Below, piece by piece: positions 24,471 to 35,392 of a stretch of 64,000 nt of DNA. How positions within the stretch are numbered: the first letter of the stretch is position 1; each line of letters opens with the position of its first letter. The notes beneath the pieces were generated by a model. The model worked only from the letters and a program-made list of their open reading frames with translations. It did not search any database and was not told the origin of the DNA. Made by a program: the position numbers and the translations under genes. Source of the stretch: Omphiscola glabra (Eukaryota; Mollusca; Gastropoda; Lymnaeidae); NCBI GenBank assembly GCA_964017045.1, contig OZ024802.1:9002435-9066434 (forward strand), in the 5' to 3' direction.

Positions 24471-24539
24471 TCTGTAAGTTTCAACTCGGGCCAACTGTTG
24501 AATTATCGTGCCGCTGTGTCTTGAGTACATGAACAGAAA

Positions 24540-24720
24540 TATTTATAGCAGATGAGGATAGTGACATTAATTGTGTCATATGAGGGTACTGGCAAAATTG
24601 TGGCAGATGAGGATGGCAGGGATCAATTGTTCTGATGACAGCAGTGAATCGTTCGGATGAGCACGACAGCAGTCAATTTTTTCTCGTGAGGATGACAGCA
24701 GTCAATTGTTGGAGATGAGG
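24540..24720 (+). repeat. Degenerate GATGAGGAT...CAATTGTT repeat
   Basis: Four to five diverged copies of a ~40-bp unit with GATGAGGATGACAGCAG. Confidence 0.6.
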
Positions 24721-25042
24721 ATTGGTTGTACGGTCAAAAACAATACCTTAAATGTCATTATTTATATCAACCAACAAATGACAATGTCAGTGGCACTCTA
24801 CACATGTGTTATTTACATTACAAGTATGTTCTTTATATTCTCTCATTGCCACCAAAAAAAAAAGACATTTATATACCACAAATGTAAAGAGTAGTGCGAT
24901 GAAATTTCTCATTTCATATATTTTAGCGTTCTGTGACACAGTTATGAGTGATAGAGGCCAGGACGGGATCTAATGCCCCCGAGGAAGTTATGCTAGTAGC
25001 AACAGTACTCTATACCAGTTTTCGAAATATAATCTTTTAGAT
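24721..25042. other. Unique AT-rich DNA
   Basis: Nothing was recognised. Confidence 0.4.
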
Positions 25043-25248
25043 CAGCGGTTCTCAACCTGTGGGTCGCGACCCCTTTTAAGGTAGGGGGGGGTCGACTGCT
25101 CTTTTCCAGGGGTCGCCTTAGACCATCGGAAAACACAGATACTCTACAGTTATGAAGTAGCAACCAAAATAATTTTGTGGTTGGGGGTCGCCACAACATG
25201 AGGAACTATATTAAAGGGTCGTGGCATTAGGAAGGTTGAGAACCACTG
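25043..25248 (+). mobile_element. SPIN-like hAT MITE, copy 1
   Basis: The 206-bp element starts CAGCGGTTCTCAACCTGTGG and ends GGTTGAGAACCACTG, the terminal inverted repeats of SPIN hAT transposons. Internal blocks such as GACCATCGGAAAACACA and GTTATGAAGTAGCAAC also agree with SPIN as I remember it. The flanks TTTTAGAT and TCTTAGAT are a 7/8 match for an 8-bp target duplication. It carries no transposase and must have been mobilised in trans. Confidence 0.85.
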
Positions 25249-25454
25249 TCTTAGATATAGTTTGTTTCTGGTATTTCCTCCTTCTTCTTCAAAACCAAAT
25301 GTTTTATATATCAATAGTAGTGAGTGAAAAATAGGCGTTCACGTAATGACGTAAGGTGTGACAGTTGAACTCGGGGATATATATTTTATTTTATTTTTTG
25401 TGTAGGGGGAAGGCGACAATCATATTAATAAATAAAGAGCCATGGGTATGGCGT

Positions 25455-25615
25455 AGGACTTTCTGTGGGACTGCCTGTGGGACTGTCTGTGGGACTGTAT
25501 GTGGGACTATTGTTTAAAGGCCGGCAGATAGGGTGTAGGACTGGCTGTCGGACTATTGTTTAAAGGCCGGCAACTAGATTGTAGGACTGTCTGAAGGACT
25601 ATTTTTAAATGCCGG
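25455..25615 (+). repeat. GGGACTGTCTGTG and AAAGGCCGGCA repeats
   Basis: Four copies of a ~17-bp GGGACTGTCTGT unit are followed by three ~50-bp units with ATTGTTTAAAGGCCGGCA. Confidence 0.75.
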
Positions 25616-26689
25616 CATATATTATAGAAAATGAGAAGTTAACTCTATTTTTTAATAACACTTGGACCCACCGGTTACCTTCTCAAATACCCGGACCCGG
25701 TTGAAAAAATTTCTCCAGGTTAAGCCTTAGTCTAAATTAATTTAACTGCCTTCAGGAGTCATTTGTGTCCCCTCTTTGGTCAGTTACGCCCCTTTTATTT
25801 CTCCAGTTTATAGACCCACAGCCCTCTCAAACACTTCTCCACGCAACCCTCCACACTAATTGAGTAATATCCACAAACCTTTAGAAAGTTCAGTAGCCCA
25901 TCATGCTCATTTGCGCCACCCCATCATGCTCATTTGCGCCACCCCCACCTCACACCGTCCCTTCCCTACCCACGTAGGAAAGTCCGTAGACCACCAGCCA
26001 CAACGTATAATTTAATTTTTTTGTCAAATTGCATTTCTACAGCTTTCTAATGACGTACATGGCAACTGAAGTATCGAATTTTCGAGCGAAGCGATTATCT
26101 ACCTCCTCGCCTATTGTGGTATCGATTATGTGAGGGCTGTGATTACAGCGACGTCCGATTCGAGGAGTCCTTAAATAACATGAAGCAATCACGTGACTGC
26201 CAATATGTAATTACCGGACACCTCTAGGGACAACTCTGGCCAGATTTTTTGGAGAGGATATTTCCTTTTTTTTCCTTCTTTTTTTTATGATCGGAAAAAA
26301 ATCTAGATTTATCGGACCTGGTGTATGTGTGTGTGCCAAAGTGTAGATGGCAAATGGGGGATAATTGAGATATGTCCAAGGATCAACGCGGGAATTTTTA
26401 TGGCTTGAAAAATCTTTGAAAATGTATTGAAGATGTCGTGAAAATATAGACGGGAGTACAAAAAAAAGAGAGTTAATGAGAGAAACCATATATTGAAACA
26501 AAGCGATAATTTTCTTGGTTGCAAAATCTAATCAGATCACACTTTTAAGTGGATCCAATCAATCTAGAAAAAATGTTTTTAGTAATGAATCGCCCTTAGA
26601 GCTGTATCAGCAATACGTAGTGTTCGAAAAAAAATAATAGAGAGCCAATTATACATTTACCGTTATTTGAACTTTTTCATTATAGTATT
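25616..26689. other. Unique DNA, no gene seen
   Basis: Includes a 24-bp direct duplication (CCATCATGCTCATTTGCGCC) at ~25898-25945. The ~96-codon minus frames at 26211-26524 are not recognisable proteins. Confidence 0.45.
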
Positions 26690-26825
26690 TACAAAGTGTC
26701 AATGATCTTTTCATAAAATGACAATGATCTTGTCATAAAATGTCAATGATCTTGACAGCAGATGTCAATGAACTTGTCATAAAACGAAAATGATTTTGTC
26801 ACAAAATGTCAATGCTCTTGTCATT
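26690..26825 (+). repeat. 21-bp AATGTCAATGATCTTGTCAT repeat
   Basis: Six imperfect copies with A-rich joints. Confidence 0.8.
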
Positions 26826-27625
26826 AAAAAAAACAATAAACTCTCAATTTGTTTTGTAAATACTCTAATTGTAACAAATTCTCAATTATCAATCATACAA
26901 TTTTTATCTCTTAGTCATACACTGACAATAATCTATAAATGAACTGACAAAAAAATAATAAACTCCGGCTTTAATGGTTCACAGAGGTTTGTTTTCTAGT
27001 GCGCATTAACCAGCCATAGCCTCAATCTCATATTTGTGGACAATGTAGACAATTCTTAACACAAGAGTAAATAAAAATTGTGAGCCCAATAATTTTTTTT
27101 ATGTTACCAACATGTCTGGTCCAACATTTTCAAATCCAAGTCTCGGTTGGTCGACAATGCAGCCATTTAATACAGAGTTGGATATGACGCTGGTGAAGGT
27201 AAGAAGTGGGGAATGGGGGGTGGGGTGGCAAGGAGGGACCCAGGCGTAGCAAACCAAGTGTCTGAGAGTTGACGCCACAGACAGAATTCACCGACTCCCC
27301 GGGGTCCGCCGCAATGGGGGCCACTGTCACCTCGTGATGACTATGAGATTAACTCGTCATACAGTGCTGTCTCTCTATGAGTGTGTGTGTGTCAGATTCC
27401 TCCCTCTATGTGTGTCAGATTCCTCCCTCTATGTGTGTATGCGTGTAAATTAGAACTAGTTTTTTATATGTGTATACGAGTCGGATATATCCGGCATTAC
27501 TATGTGTGTATGTGAGTCAGATATATCTGGTCTATACATATGTTTGTGTCTGTGTGTGTCTTGAGTTAGCTCTAGTCTCTCCAAAGTCTATAGGTTGATC
27601 TGTCCGATAAATAAGGTCTCTCTAC
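26826..27625. other. Unique DNA with GT-rich stretches
   Basis: 27375-27450 has TG-rich microsatellite sequence and two CAGATTCCTCCCTCTATG copies. No gene was seen. Confidence 0.45.
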
Positions 27626-27629
27626 GTGT

Positions 27630-27722
27630 GTCAGTTATACATGGTGCCTACGTGTGTCAGTTATACACGGTGCCTACGTGTGTCAATTATACATGGTGCC
27701 TACGAGTGTCAGTTATACATAA
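27630..27722 (+). repeat. 27-bp tandem repeat, ~4 copies
   Basis: Copies of TACGTGTGTCAGTTATACAT followed by GGTGCC. Confidence 0.85.
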
Positions 27723-27806
27723 TCTCTGCGGTTGTCTAAAAATGTATTAATCAATATGATTGATTGCGGTTTTGAGTTTTATTAATTTTAAATCCTTTAT
27801 ATTAAC

Positions 27807-28235
27807 TTCCGTTTTGTTCAAGGCTGGTAAACTCTTTGGACGGCTGATTGGTCCTCTTCTCGTCAACCTATCGTGCTGAAACTTGGCGCACAGACCTCTT
27901 GCCAACGACAATGCATTCTAATCAAATTCTCAGCCTCACCCCCAACCCCAAAATAAAAAAAAATCAGAATTTCCTGTTTTTGAAGGGGAGCATGAATGGA
28001 ATATGATGCCATGGATTTCACGAAATCAAATTCCCGACCACTGCGCTCAATGAGATCCTTTTCAAAAAATATACCAAGTGCGTTTGGCGCGTCATACTTT
28101 CTTTTATTGTTCTGAAACAGTTGGTGAAATAAATATGCGGTTAAAAAGCGGGTGGGTTCATAAGAATATGAATATAAATCAGGGGCGTGTAAAAATTGTG
28201 CATTTTCGAGCCGGGAGGGGGGAGCATGACGTGCG
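27807..28235 (+). repeat. Dispersed repeat family 1, copy b (~430 bp)
   Basis: The longest copy. It runs from TTGTTCAAGGCTGG through GCTGAAACTTGGCGCACAG, CAAGTGCGTTTGGCG, GGTGAAATAAATATGCGG and AAAAATTGTGCATTTTCGAG. All of these landmarks recur in order in the copy at 45481. The 128-codon minus-strand frame here is not supported as a gene. Confidence 0.75.
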
Positions 28236-28407
28236 TTACTTGTATGCATGTTTCTTCAAATTTTCAATGTCCACCGCCTTTTCATTGATCCATATTGCAT
28301 TTTATAAAAGATTTATATGGAAAAAAAAACTTTGATTTTAGATTTTTTTTAAAATTTAAGTACGTTATCATTACCATATTATTTTTCTCAAATTTCAGCA
28401 TTGTTCT

Positions 28408-28516
28408 CATTATTTCAGTTCTAAATACCAGTTCTCATTATTTCAGTTCTAAATACCAGTTCTCATTATTTCAGTTCAAAATACCAGTTCTCATTATTTC
28501 AGTTCTAAATACCAGT
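28408..28516 (+). repeat. 28-bp tandem repeat, ~4 copies
   Basis: Copies of TTCTCATTATTTCAGTTCTA followed by AATACCAG. Confidence 0.88.
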
Positions 28517-29040
28517 TTGTTCGCCGATGGGAGTCTTTTGTCCAAAGGTTCAAAGATAGAAAGAAAGAAGAAAAGCAATACAAAAATAAAGAAACAATGG
28601 TAGAAAGTAAGCATGGACAAAAAAATGCTTGATTCTACAGTTGTTCTGGTACTTAACACTCAACCAGTGTAGACTTTGTTCACCCCCCAACCGGAAGTCT
28701 AACGGCGCCTGTTGAAGTCGTAGGTCACGCCATATTGTACTTACCATCATGGCGTCCACTCTTTACCGCTAACAACTGGTAAGACAACCAGGAAGTATTG
28801 GATCTATCTTAAATCCTGGTAGGTCAAGCTGACCTCTTGTCAATTTCATTGTTTCAACGAAAAAGCAACAAAAAAAATGCTTATTCGTAAATATTTGACG
28901 CACTTTCGTGAAAGAGAGCAGAAATGGATTGTGTAGAGTTCTCTTTAAGTTTATCGGTAGTCTAGGTAGAACTAAAGAGAATTCTAGGATGAAAAGATTC
29001 TCTTTAAGACTATCGGGATTCTATTTATGCCATATCAAGG
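28517..29040. other. Unique DNA, no gene seen
   Basis: Contains two AAGAGAATTCTAGGATGA/AGATTCTCTTTAAG-type direct repeats near 28940-29020. No coding region was recognised. Confidence 0.45.
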
Positions 29041-29210
29041 CAGTGGCGTAATGAGGGGGGGGGGCAAGGGGGCATCATACCCCAGGCGCTACTCACAAAG
29101 GGGCGCGAAATGGTATATTTTACATATAAAATTGTATGGTTTTCGAATAGGGGGAGGGGCACTAAAAAGGTATTGTGCCCCGGGCGCGAGTTAAGCTCGC
29201 TACGCCACTG
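29041..29210. mobile_element. hAT-like MITE with CAGTGGCGTA termini
   Basis: The 170-bp element has exactly inverted ends, CAGTGGCGTA and TACGCCACTG. Flanks TATCAAGG and TAGCAAGG match 7/8 as an 8-bp duplication. The interior has a G-rich run and the GGGCGCG-type blocks common in this group of short elements. Confidence 0.8.
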
Positions 29211-29304
29211 TAGCAAGGCCTAACAATGGTTGTTATTTGTTTTGGGAATTTTGTTTTCTTTAAAATAAATTTCATATTGAAGTGTACGCCCTCAGCTGGC
29301 TGTG

Positions 29305-30755
29305 TCTAGTTGGTTTATGGAGTACAAGTGCCGAGGGTAATGGTGAGTGGTAGTGTCCAAATAGGTTATGTGGTACAAGTGTCGAGGCAAATGATGAGTG
29401 GTGGTGTCCAAATAGCTTATGTGGTACAAGTGCCGAGGCTAATGGTTAGTGGTGGTGTCCAAATAGGGTATGTGGTACAAGTGTCGAAGCTAATGGTTAG
29501 TGGTGGTGTCCAAATAGGTTATGTGGTAAAAGTGCCAAGGCTAATGGTGAGTGGTGGTGTCCAAATAGCTTATGTGGTACAAGTGCCGAGGCTATTGGTG
29601 AGTGGTGGTGTCCAAATAGCTTATGTGGTACAAGTGTCGAGGCTAATGGTGAGTGGTGGTGTCCAAATAGGTTATATGGTACAAGTGCCGAGGCTAATGA
29701 AGAGTCGTGGTGTCCAAATAGATTATGTGGTACAAGTGTCGAGGCTAAATGGTGAGTGGTGGTGTCCAAATAGGCTATGTGGTACAAGTGCCGACGCAAA
29801 TGGTGAGTGGTGGTGTCCAAATAGGTTAAGTGGTACAAAAGCCGAGGCAAATGGTGAGTGGTGGTGTCCACATAGGTTAAGTGGTACAAGTGCCGAGGCA
29901 AATGATGAGTGGTGGTGTCCAAATAGGTTATGTGGTACAAGTGTCGAGGCTAATGGTTAGTGGTGGTGTCCAAATAGATTATGTGGTACAAGTGTCGAGG
30001 CAAATGGTGGGTGGTAGTGTCCAAATAGGTTATGTGGTACAAGTGCCGAGGCTAATGGTGAGTGGTGGTGTCCAAATGGCTTTTTGTGGTACAAGTGTCG
30101 AGGCTAATGGTGAGTGGTGGTGTCCAAATAGGTTATATGGTACAAGTGCCGAGGCTAATGAAGAGTGGTGGTGTCCAAATAGATTATGTGGTACAAGTGC
30201 CGAGGCTAAATGGTGAGTGGTTGTGTCCAAATAGGCTATGTGGTACAAGTGCCGACGCAAATGGTGAGTGGTGGTGTCCAAATAGGTTAAATGGTACAGG
30301 TGCCGAGGCAAATGGTGAGTGGTGGTGTCCACATAGGTTAAGTGGTACAAGTGCCGAGACAAATGATGAGTGGTGGTGTCCAAATAGGTTATGTGGTACA
30401 AGTGCCGAGGCTAATGGTGAGTGGTGGTGTCCAAATAGGCTATGTGGTACAAGTGTCGAGGCAAATGATGAGTGGTGGTGTCCAAATAGGTTATGTGGTA
30501 CAAGTGTCGAGGCAAATAGTGAGCAGTGGTGTCCAAATAGGTTATGTGGTAAAAGTGTCGAGGCTAATGGTGAGTGGTGTCCATGGCTAATGGTGAGTGG
30601 TGGTGTCCGAATAGGTTATGTGGTTCAAGTGTTGAGGCAAATGGTGAGTAGTGGTTTCCAAGTCAAATGGTGAGTGGTGGTGTCCAAAGCAAATCGTGAG
30701 TGGTGGTGTCTGAATAGGTTCTGTGGTACAAGTGTTGAGGCATGTCGTGAGTGGT
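29305..30755 (+). repeat. 51-bp minisatellite
   Basis: About 28 copies of GGTGAGTGGTGGTGTCCAAA, TAGGTTATGTGGTACAAG and TGCCGAGGCTAAT. Multi-unit blocks repeat: the sequence at ~29640-29960 recurs at ~30100-30415. The 17-codon period opens overlapping frames on both strands up to 216 codons. These are not genes. Confidence 0.96.
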
Positions 30756-30894
30756 GATAACTAGTTGGTTCATGTGGCATAAGTTCCGAGAAATATGGCG
30801 GTTCACAGGAAAATCCTGTTTAACATGGAGAATCGAAAACTCGTTCCCTGACTATACATTTGAAACAAAGAGGACTATTAACAGGATAACTTGT

Positions 30895-31115
30895 TGCTCC
30901 ATATAAGAGTACTCTTGGTTACTCTATATAAGAGTACACTTGGTTACTTTATATAAGAATACACTTGGTTACTCTATATAAGATTCCACTTGGTTACTCT
31001 ATATGAGATTCCACTTGGTTACTCTATATAAGAGTACACTTGGTTACTCTATATAAGATTCCACTTGGTTACTCTATATGAGATTCCACTTGGTTACTCT
31101 ATATAAGATTATATT
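30895..31115 (+). repeat. 25-bp minisatellite
   Basis: Eight to nine copies of CTTGGTTACTCTATATAAGA plus GTACA or TTCCA. Confidence 0.92.
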
Positions 31116-31269
31116 CCATAACTCAAAGGGAAAATATTTAACAGATCAGGGACTGGAAAAAAAGGGTGGGGGTGGGGGCGCTATCTCTCTAGGGCATCCC
31201 AGATCCATAAGTTCACATAACAACATTATAACTGATATTTCCTGTTGTCATTAATGTCACTTCCGCTAC

Positions 31270-31572
31270 CATGTTCTTTGTGTGTTGCTGGGGGAGAGCT
31301 ACAATGTTCTTTGAGTGTTGCTGGGGGAGAGCTACCGTGTTCTTTGTGTGTTGCTGGGGGAGAGCTACAATGTTCTTTTGGGTGTTGCTGGGGGAGAGCT
31401 ACCGTGTTCTTTGTGTGTTGCTGGGGGAGAGCTACAATGTTCTTTGAGTGTTGCTGGGGGAGAGCTACCGTGTTCTTTGTGTGTTGCTGGGGGAGAGCTA
31501 CAATGTTCTTTGAGTGTTGCTGGGGGAGAGCTACCGTGTTCTTTGTGTGTTGCTGCGGGAGAGCTACCATGT
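31270..31572 (+). repeat. 33-bp minisatellite arranged as 66-bp dimers
   Basis: Nine copies of TGTTCTTTGTGTGTTGCTGG followed by GGGAGAGCTAC. GTGTG...CCG units alternate with GAGTG...CAA units. The 11-codon period opens frames on both strands. Confidence 0.93.
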
Positions 31573-32353
31573 TTTCGTACACGTTCCATCTGTGGTTACC
31601 GCATTGATAGTTATTACCATTATTCGTGGAATCGTGCGTCCTTCATTGATTGTGTTCCATGGTGAACTCTATTACATTCTTTTGCCGAAATCGTTTCGCT
31701 TCGACGTGTTTCAATTAAGTAAAGCTTGCCACAATGGTATAAGCGAATTGTCTTCGTCTTTCAAACAGTAACATGACCCAAACGTAGCGCTGGGCGAGAA
31801 GGGTAAGGGGTAGTGCAATCGCCCCTTGGGCGCCAATATTGCTTTGGAAGGGAACTTAATCGTGAATTAAACGATAAAATCCAACTTAAATCAAAATAAA
31901 CAAGGGGTGCAAAAATTGTATGCGCACAAATGCGTACCATGCTTAATTTTTTTCTTCTATATATTGAGGGCGCTGCATTTTGAGGTTTTGCCGAGGGTGC
32001 CTCTTATTTTGCACAATCCATCCCAACCTATAGCCACTATTACGTCAATACGTGGATCAGGCGATATGAAACATTTGGATTGCGATGAACGGTTTCCCTT
32101 GGGGGAGGGGGGGGGGTCCCATTAGAGTTGTGAGTAAGATATTATTACAAAAAGTTTGTAATTTGTTAAAAAAAACAAATATGCCATGACACTTCGATGT
32201 CAAGTAAAAATTGTGGCATTATAAGACATCAATAATTTTTGAAATGTTTTTAACGGCAAAGATCTGTCTGTGTGTGTGTGTGGTTGGAGAAAATTAATGG
32301 AAAAATCTAAACGGGGGTGGCGCCATTCCTCGCAACATTTCTTTCTTCCCTCA
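31573..32353. other. Unique DNA, no gene seen
   Basis: GC-rich GGGCGCC-type blocks near 31825 and 31970 may be transposon relics. A G run lies at ~32108-32117 and a TG run at 32270-32283. No gene is supported. Confidence 0.45.
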
Positions 32354-32573
32354 TCATGGCCAACCTCACTATAGTTTCACCACACTTCATCATGGCCAAC
32401 CTCACTATAGTTTCACCATACTTCATCATGGCCAACCTCACTATAGTTTCACCATACTTCATCATGGCCAACCTCACTATAGTTTCACCATACTTGATCA
32501 TGGCCAACCTCACTATAGTTTCACCATACTTCACCATGGCCAATCTCACTATAGTTTCACCATACTTCATCAT
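32354..32573 (+). repeat. 36-bp minisatellite, left part
   Basis: Six copies of CATCATGGCCAACCTCACTA followed by TAGTTTCACCATACTT. The SINE at 32574 interrupts it. Confidence 0.95.
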
Positions 32574-32995
32574 TTGGGTGCTGGGTGGCCGAGTGGCCTA
32601 AACTGAGCAAATCTCAAGCTGATGGTCTGGAGATCAATCCCCCCCCCCCCCCCCCGAAAGCAAAAACACCACCAGCACCCCGGGTGGATGGGACTCGTTA
32701 ACCTTGGACGGCAACTCATCTAAAAGAAGGCAACTCTGAATTCAAACCCGGAGATGGAGTCCCGATAGGCGGATAATATTGGTACAATGAAACATGCCGA
32801 CAACTCGTGCGACGCCAATGGTGCCAAGCTGTATCATCCACATGATGTTCCCTTGGGGTTATCCAGCGGCGATTTGCTGTTGGGAACCAGCTTATAATCC
32901 TAGAAGAATAATCCCAGGCCTTGTGGATGTCGTCCTGCGAATTCCACACCATCGTCACCTTGAGACGGACGGATGCATGCAAAAAAAACAAACAA
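32574..32995 (+). mobile_element. tRNA-derived SINE inserted in a minisatellite
   Basis: The head contains TGGCCGAGTGG (32586-32596), a full match to a Pol III A box, and a degraded B-box-like GAGATCAATCC at 32630-32640. A C17 run follows, then a ~280-bp unique body and an A-rich tail (AAAAAAAACAAACAAAC). ACTTCATCAT is duplicated exactly at 32564-32573 and 32996-33005; this is repeat-unit sequence. The insertion therefore split a 36-bp tandem array that resumes on the right. I cannot name the SINE family. It is not a functional tRNA gene. Confidence 0.75.
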
Positions 32996-33128
32996 ACTTC
33001 ATCATGGCCAACCTCCCTATAGTTTCACCATACTTCATCATGGGCAACCTAACTATAGTTTCACTATAGTTTCACCATACTTCATCATGGGCAACCTAAC
33101 TATAGTTTCACCATAGTTTCACCATTCT
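32996..33128 (+). repeat. 36-bp minisatellite, right part
   Basis: The array resumes beyond the SINE with about three more diverged copies (GGGCAACCTAACTATAG variants and an extra TTTCACCATAG). Confidence 0.92.
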
Positions 33129-33130
33129 TT

Positions 33131-33560
33131 TCAGTTTGCCCTTGGATGACATTTATTTATGACGTGACCTTGAACCCATGTAAGTGTTCATGTTGTTCAG
33201 TGTCTGTTCTCAAAATTTTTCTTCGTCCATGTGTTTAAACACCGGCTTTGTTTTCGAACGATTCATTTCAACTCTTTAGCACACATTGCTCCGTCATCGA
33301 AATGGGGAGGGGGGGAAGAGGGGGGTCAAAAGGATTGATCGACTTATCGAAATCGACATGCTCCCATCACTCTCTCTATCTCTCGCTCTCTCTCTCTCTC
33401 ACACACTCACACACGTCTATCAATCTCTGCCCTCACTTCCCCTGTCTACACGACAACTCTCACTCGCATTTCCGCCTCCATTTCCCACAACTCTGAGATA
33501 GCTTAACCGGCAACAAAAGACCACGTCGTCCGAACAATAAATTCTCCCGGCCACCGGAAT
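33131..33560. other. Unique DNA with a TC/CA microsatellite
   Basis: A (TC)n/(CA)n stretch lies at 33370-33415. Short frames only. Confidence 0.5.
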
Positions 33561-33640
33561 AAAACCCCGTGTCTATTCACACAACCATCCAGTGCCTACT
33601 CATACAACTATCCCGTGTCTACTCACACAACTATTGCGGA
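33561..33640 (+). repeat. ~25-bp TGTCTATTCACACAACTATC repeat
   Basis: Three imperfect copies. Confidence 0.75.
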
Positions 33641-34064
33641 AAACATGACACGTTTTTTCCCCCTCGGGGGAGTCGGACAACCATTTACTTATATTTATCG
33701 CGCGTTCAAGCACCCATCCACCAATCAAAGGCGCCCATTCATCTCTTCTGCGAGGGTAACTGCTGACCAATGAAAAGCCCGCTTCGTGCAACCCTTCCAC
33801 AACAAAAACAAGGAAATTGACAAGAAGACACTAACGCTTTCAAAAAGGGGGAGAGTAGGAGGCGATAAAGGGCAAGAGAGTGGGTCTCACAATTTAAATT
33901 TGTATGTAGTCATTTACACAGGTCCCCAGTGTTTGTTCCGTAAAAATAAGAATAATATTACGGGAATCAAAATTCTAGCAGTAGTGCCGAACCTTGTGCA
34001 ACTAGGCATACAGATGGGGCCGATCATGTCCCTTCTGCAAGACGCGCCTTAATATCTTAGAAAG
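33641..34064. other. Unique DNA, no gene seen
   Basis: Nothing was recognised. Confidence 0.4.
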
Positions 34065-34263
34065 TTAAATGTTGAAGAGTTGGTAACAGGCGAGAACACG
34101 TTGTAAAGCGTAATGATGCAGAGTTGGTAACAGGCGAGAACACGTTGTAAAGCGTAATGATGCAGAGTGGGTAACAGGCGAGAACACGTTGTAAAGCGTA
34201 ATGATGCAGAGTTGGTAACAGGCGAGAACACGTTGTAAAGCGTAATGATGCAGAGTTGGTAAC
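34065..34263 (+). repeat. 44-bp minisatellite, left part
   Basis: Four and a half copies of GAGTTGGTAACAGGCGAGAA followed by CACGTTGTAAAGCGTAATGA. The LTR-like insertion at 34264 interrupts it. Confidence 0.95.
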
Positions 34264-34789
34264 TGTAACTATACATAAAGTAAGTGTACCCTATGTATGT
34301 TAATTAATACCGTGTGTAATGGATGACCTGTCCATAGTCACTTGTAACTTCTAGCTTATGCTAATTGAAGAACTGAATAAATTCCACTGTCTAAATTATT
34401 CCACTGAATAATTCACACGGTACTTTGTTACATGATAATGATAAAATAATTCCTTGACATTGTAACATCAAAGTAACTGATAAGGTTACAGTATAAAGAA
34501 TATCATACAATCTTTATAACATTAAATTAAATTCACATCATAGTAAGCAAATCATGAAAATGGCGTCCAGCTGACCAACGTGTCCTTCCCGATGGCGTCT
34601 AGCCTCCCTCGGACTAAAAATCGTGCCCCTGTCCCCTTACTCACAAAATCATGACTTCTTCATTCGCCACAAAAATTAGTTCTGCTTATTCTCATCATAT
34701 TATTTATTATAATTAAATCACTACGCCATCGTGAATAGAAATAAATAATACTGTCATGTGACTGAGTACTGTTAACATGTTGTGTTACA
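34264..34789. mobile_element. Probable solo LTR inside a 44-bp minisatellite
   Basis: The 526-bp segment begins TGTAAC and ends GTTACA (TG...CA with a 6-bp inverted repeat). GTAAC is duplicated at 34259-34263 and 34790-34794. Removing the segment and one GTAAC restores an uninterrupted 44-bp repeat unit, which proves insertion. TG...CA ends, a 5-bp duplication and AATAAA at ~34376 fit a solo LTR from a Gypsy, Copia or BEL element. No internal region or second LTR is present, and orientation is undetermined. Confidence 0.7.
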
Positions 34790-34885
34790 GTAACAGACGA
34801 GAACACGTTGTAAAGCGTAATGATGCAGAGTTGGTAACAGACGAGAACACGTTGTAAAGCGTAATGCTACAGAGTTGGTAACAGT
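34790..34885 (+). repeat. 44-bp minisatellite, right part
   Basis: Two further copies of the same unit, with ACAGACGAG instead of ACAGGCGAG, directly after the inserted element. Confidence 0.93.
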
Positions 34886-35142
34886 AGTGGGAGTAGGAGT
34901 TGTGTGGACGACCTGTCTTTACACGCTTGGAACGGGCACAACTATTCTTAATGTACATACGATTGTGTCTCGTGCAGCCTGCCGTGACAGGTTGGGTCTC
35001 GTGCGGCCTGCCGTGACAGGTTGTGTCTCGTGCGCCTGTTAACCTTGACACACAACAAAGTTTGGGGCTTTAACCATACAAAAAAAAAGACTCGGAAAGA
35101 TACACTCGTGAGAACTGGAAGGTAGGTATAAACAGGAAGTAG

Positions 35143-35392
35143 CTGGTTTAAGAGCAAATAGCTGGTTTAAGAGGATGTAGCTGGTTTAAGAGCAAATAGC
35201 TGGTTTAAGAGGAAGTAGCTGGTTTAAGAGGAAGTAGCTGGTTTAAGAGGAAGTAGCTGGTTTAAGAGGAAGTAGCAGGTTTAAGAGGAAGTAGCTGGTT
35301 TAAGAGGAAGTAGCTGGTTTAAGAGGAAGTAGCTGGTTTAAGAGGAAGTAGCTGGTTTAATAGGAAGTAGCTGGTTTAAGAGGGAGTAGCTG
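35143..35392 (+). repeat. 19-bp minisatellite
   Basis: About 13 copies of AGCTGGTTTAAGAGGAAGT. It lies ~470 bp inside the presumed first intron. Confidence 0.95.

Noticed and set aside
23504..24484. 326-codon minus frame with Lys-rich KLKITPA repeats, resembling a histone-like or structural protein
   Set aside because: It is a 21-bp minisatellite read through. The non-repeat tail shows no recognisable domain.
27863..28249. 128-codon minus frame
   Set aside because: It lies in a dispersed repeat whose other copies at 7871 and 45481 do not keep the frame.
32580..32640. tRNA gene (Leu/Ser-like)
   Set aside because: The A box is good but the B box is degraded, there is no acceptor-stem closure, and the sequence is the head of a SINE with a tail and target duplication.
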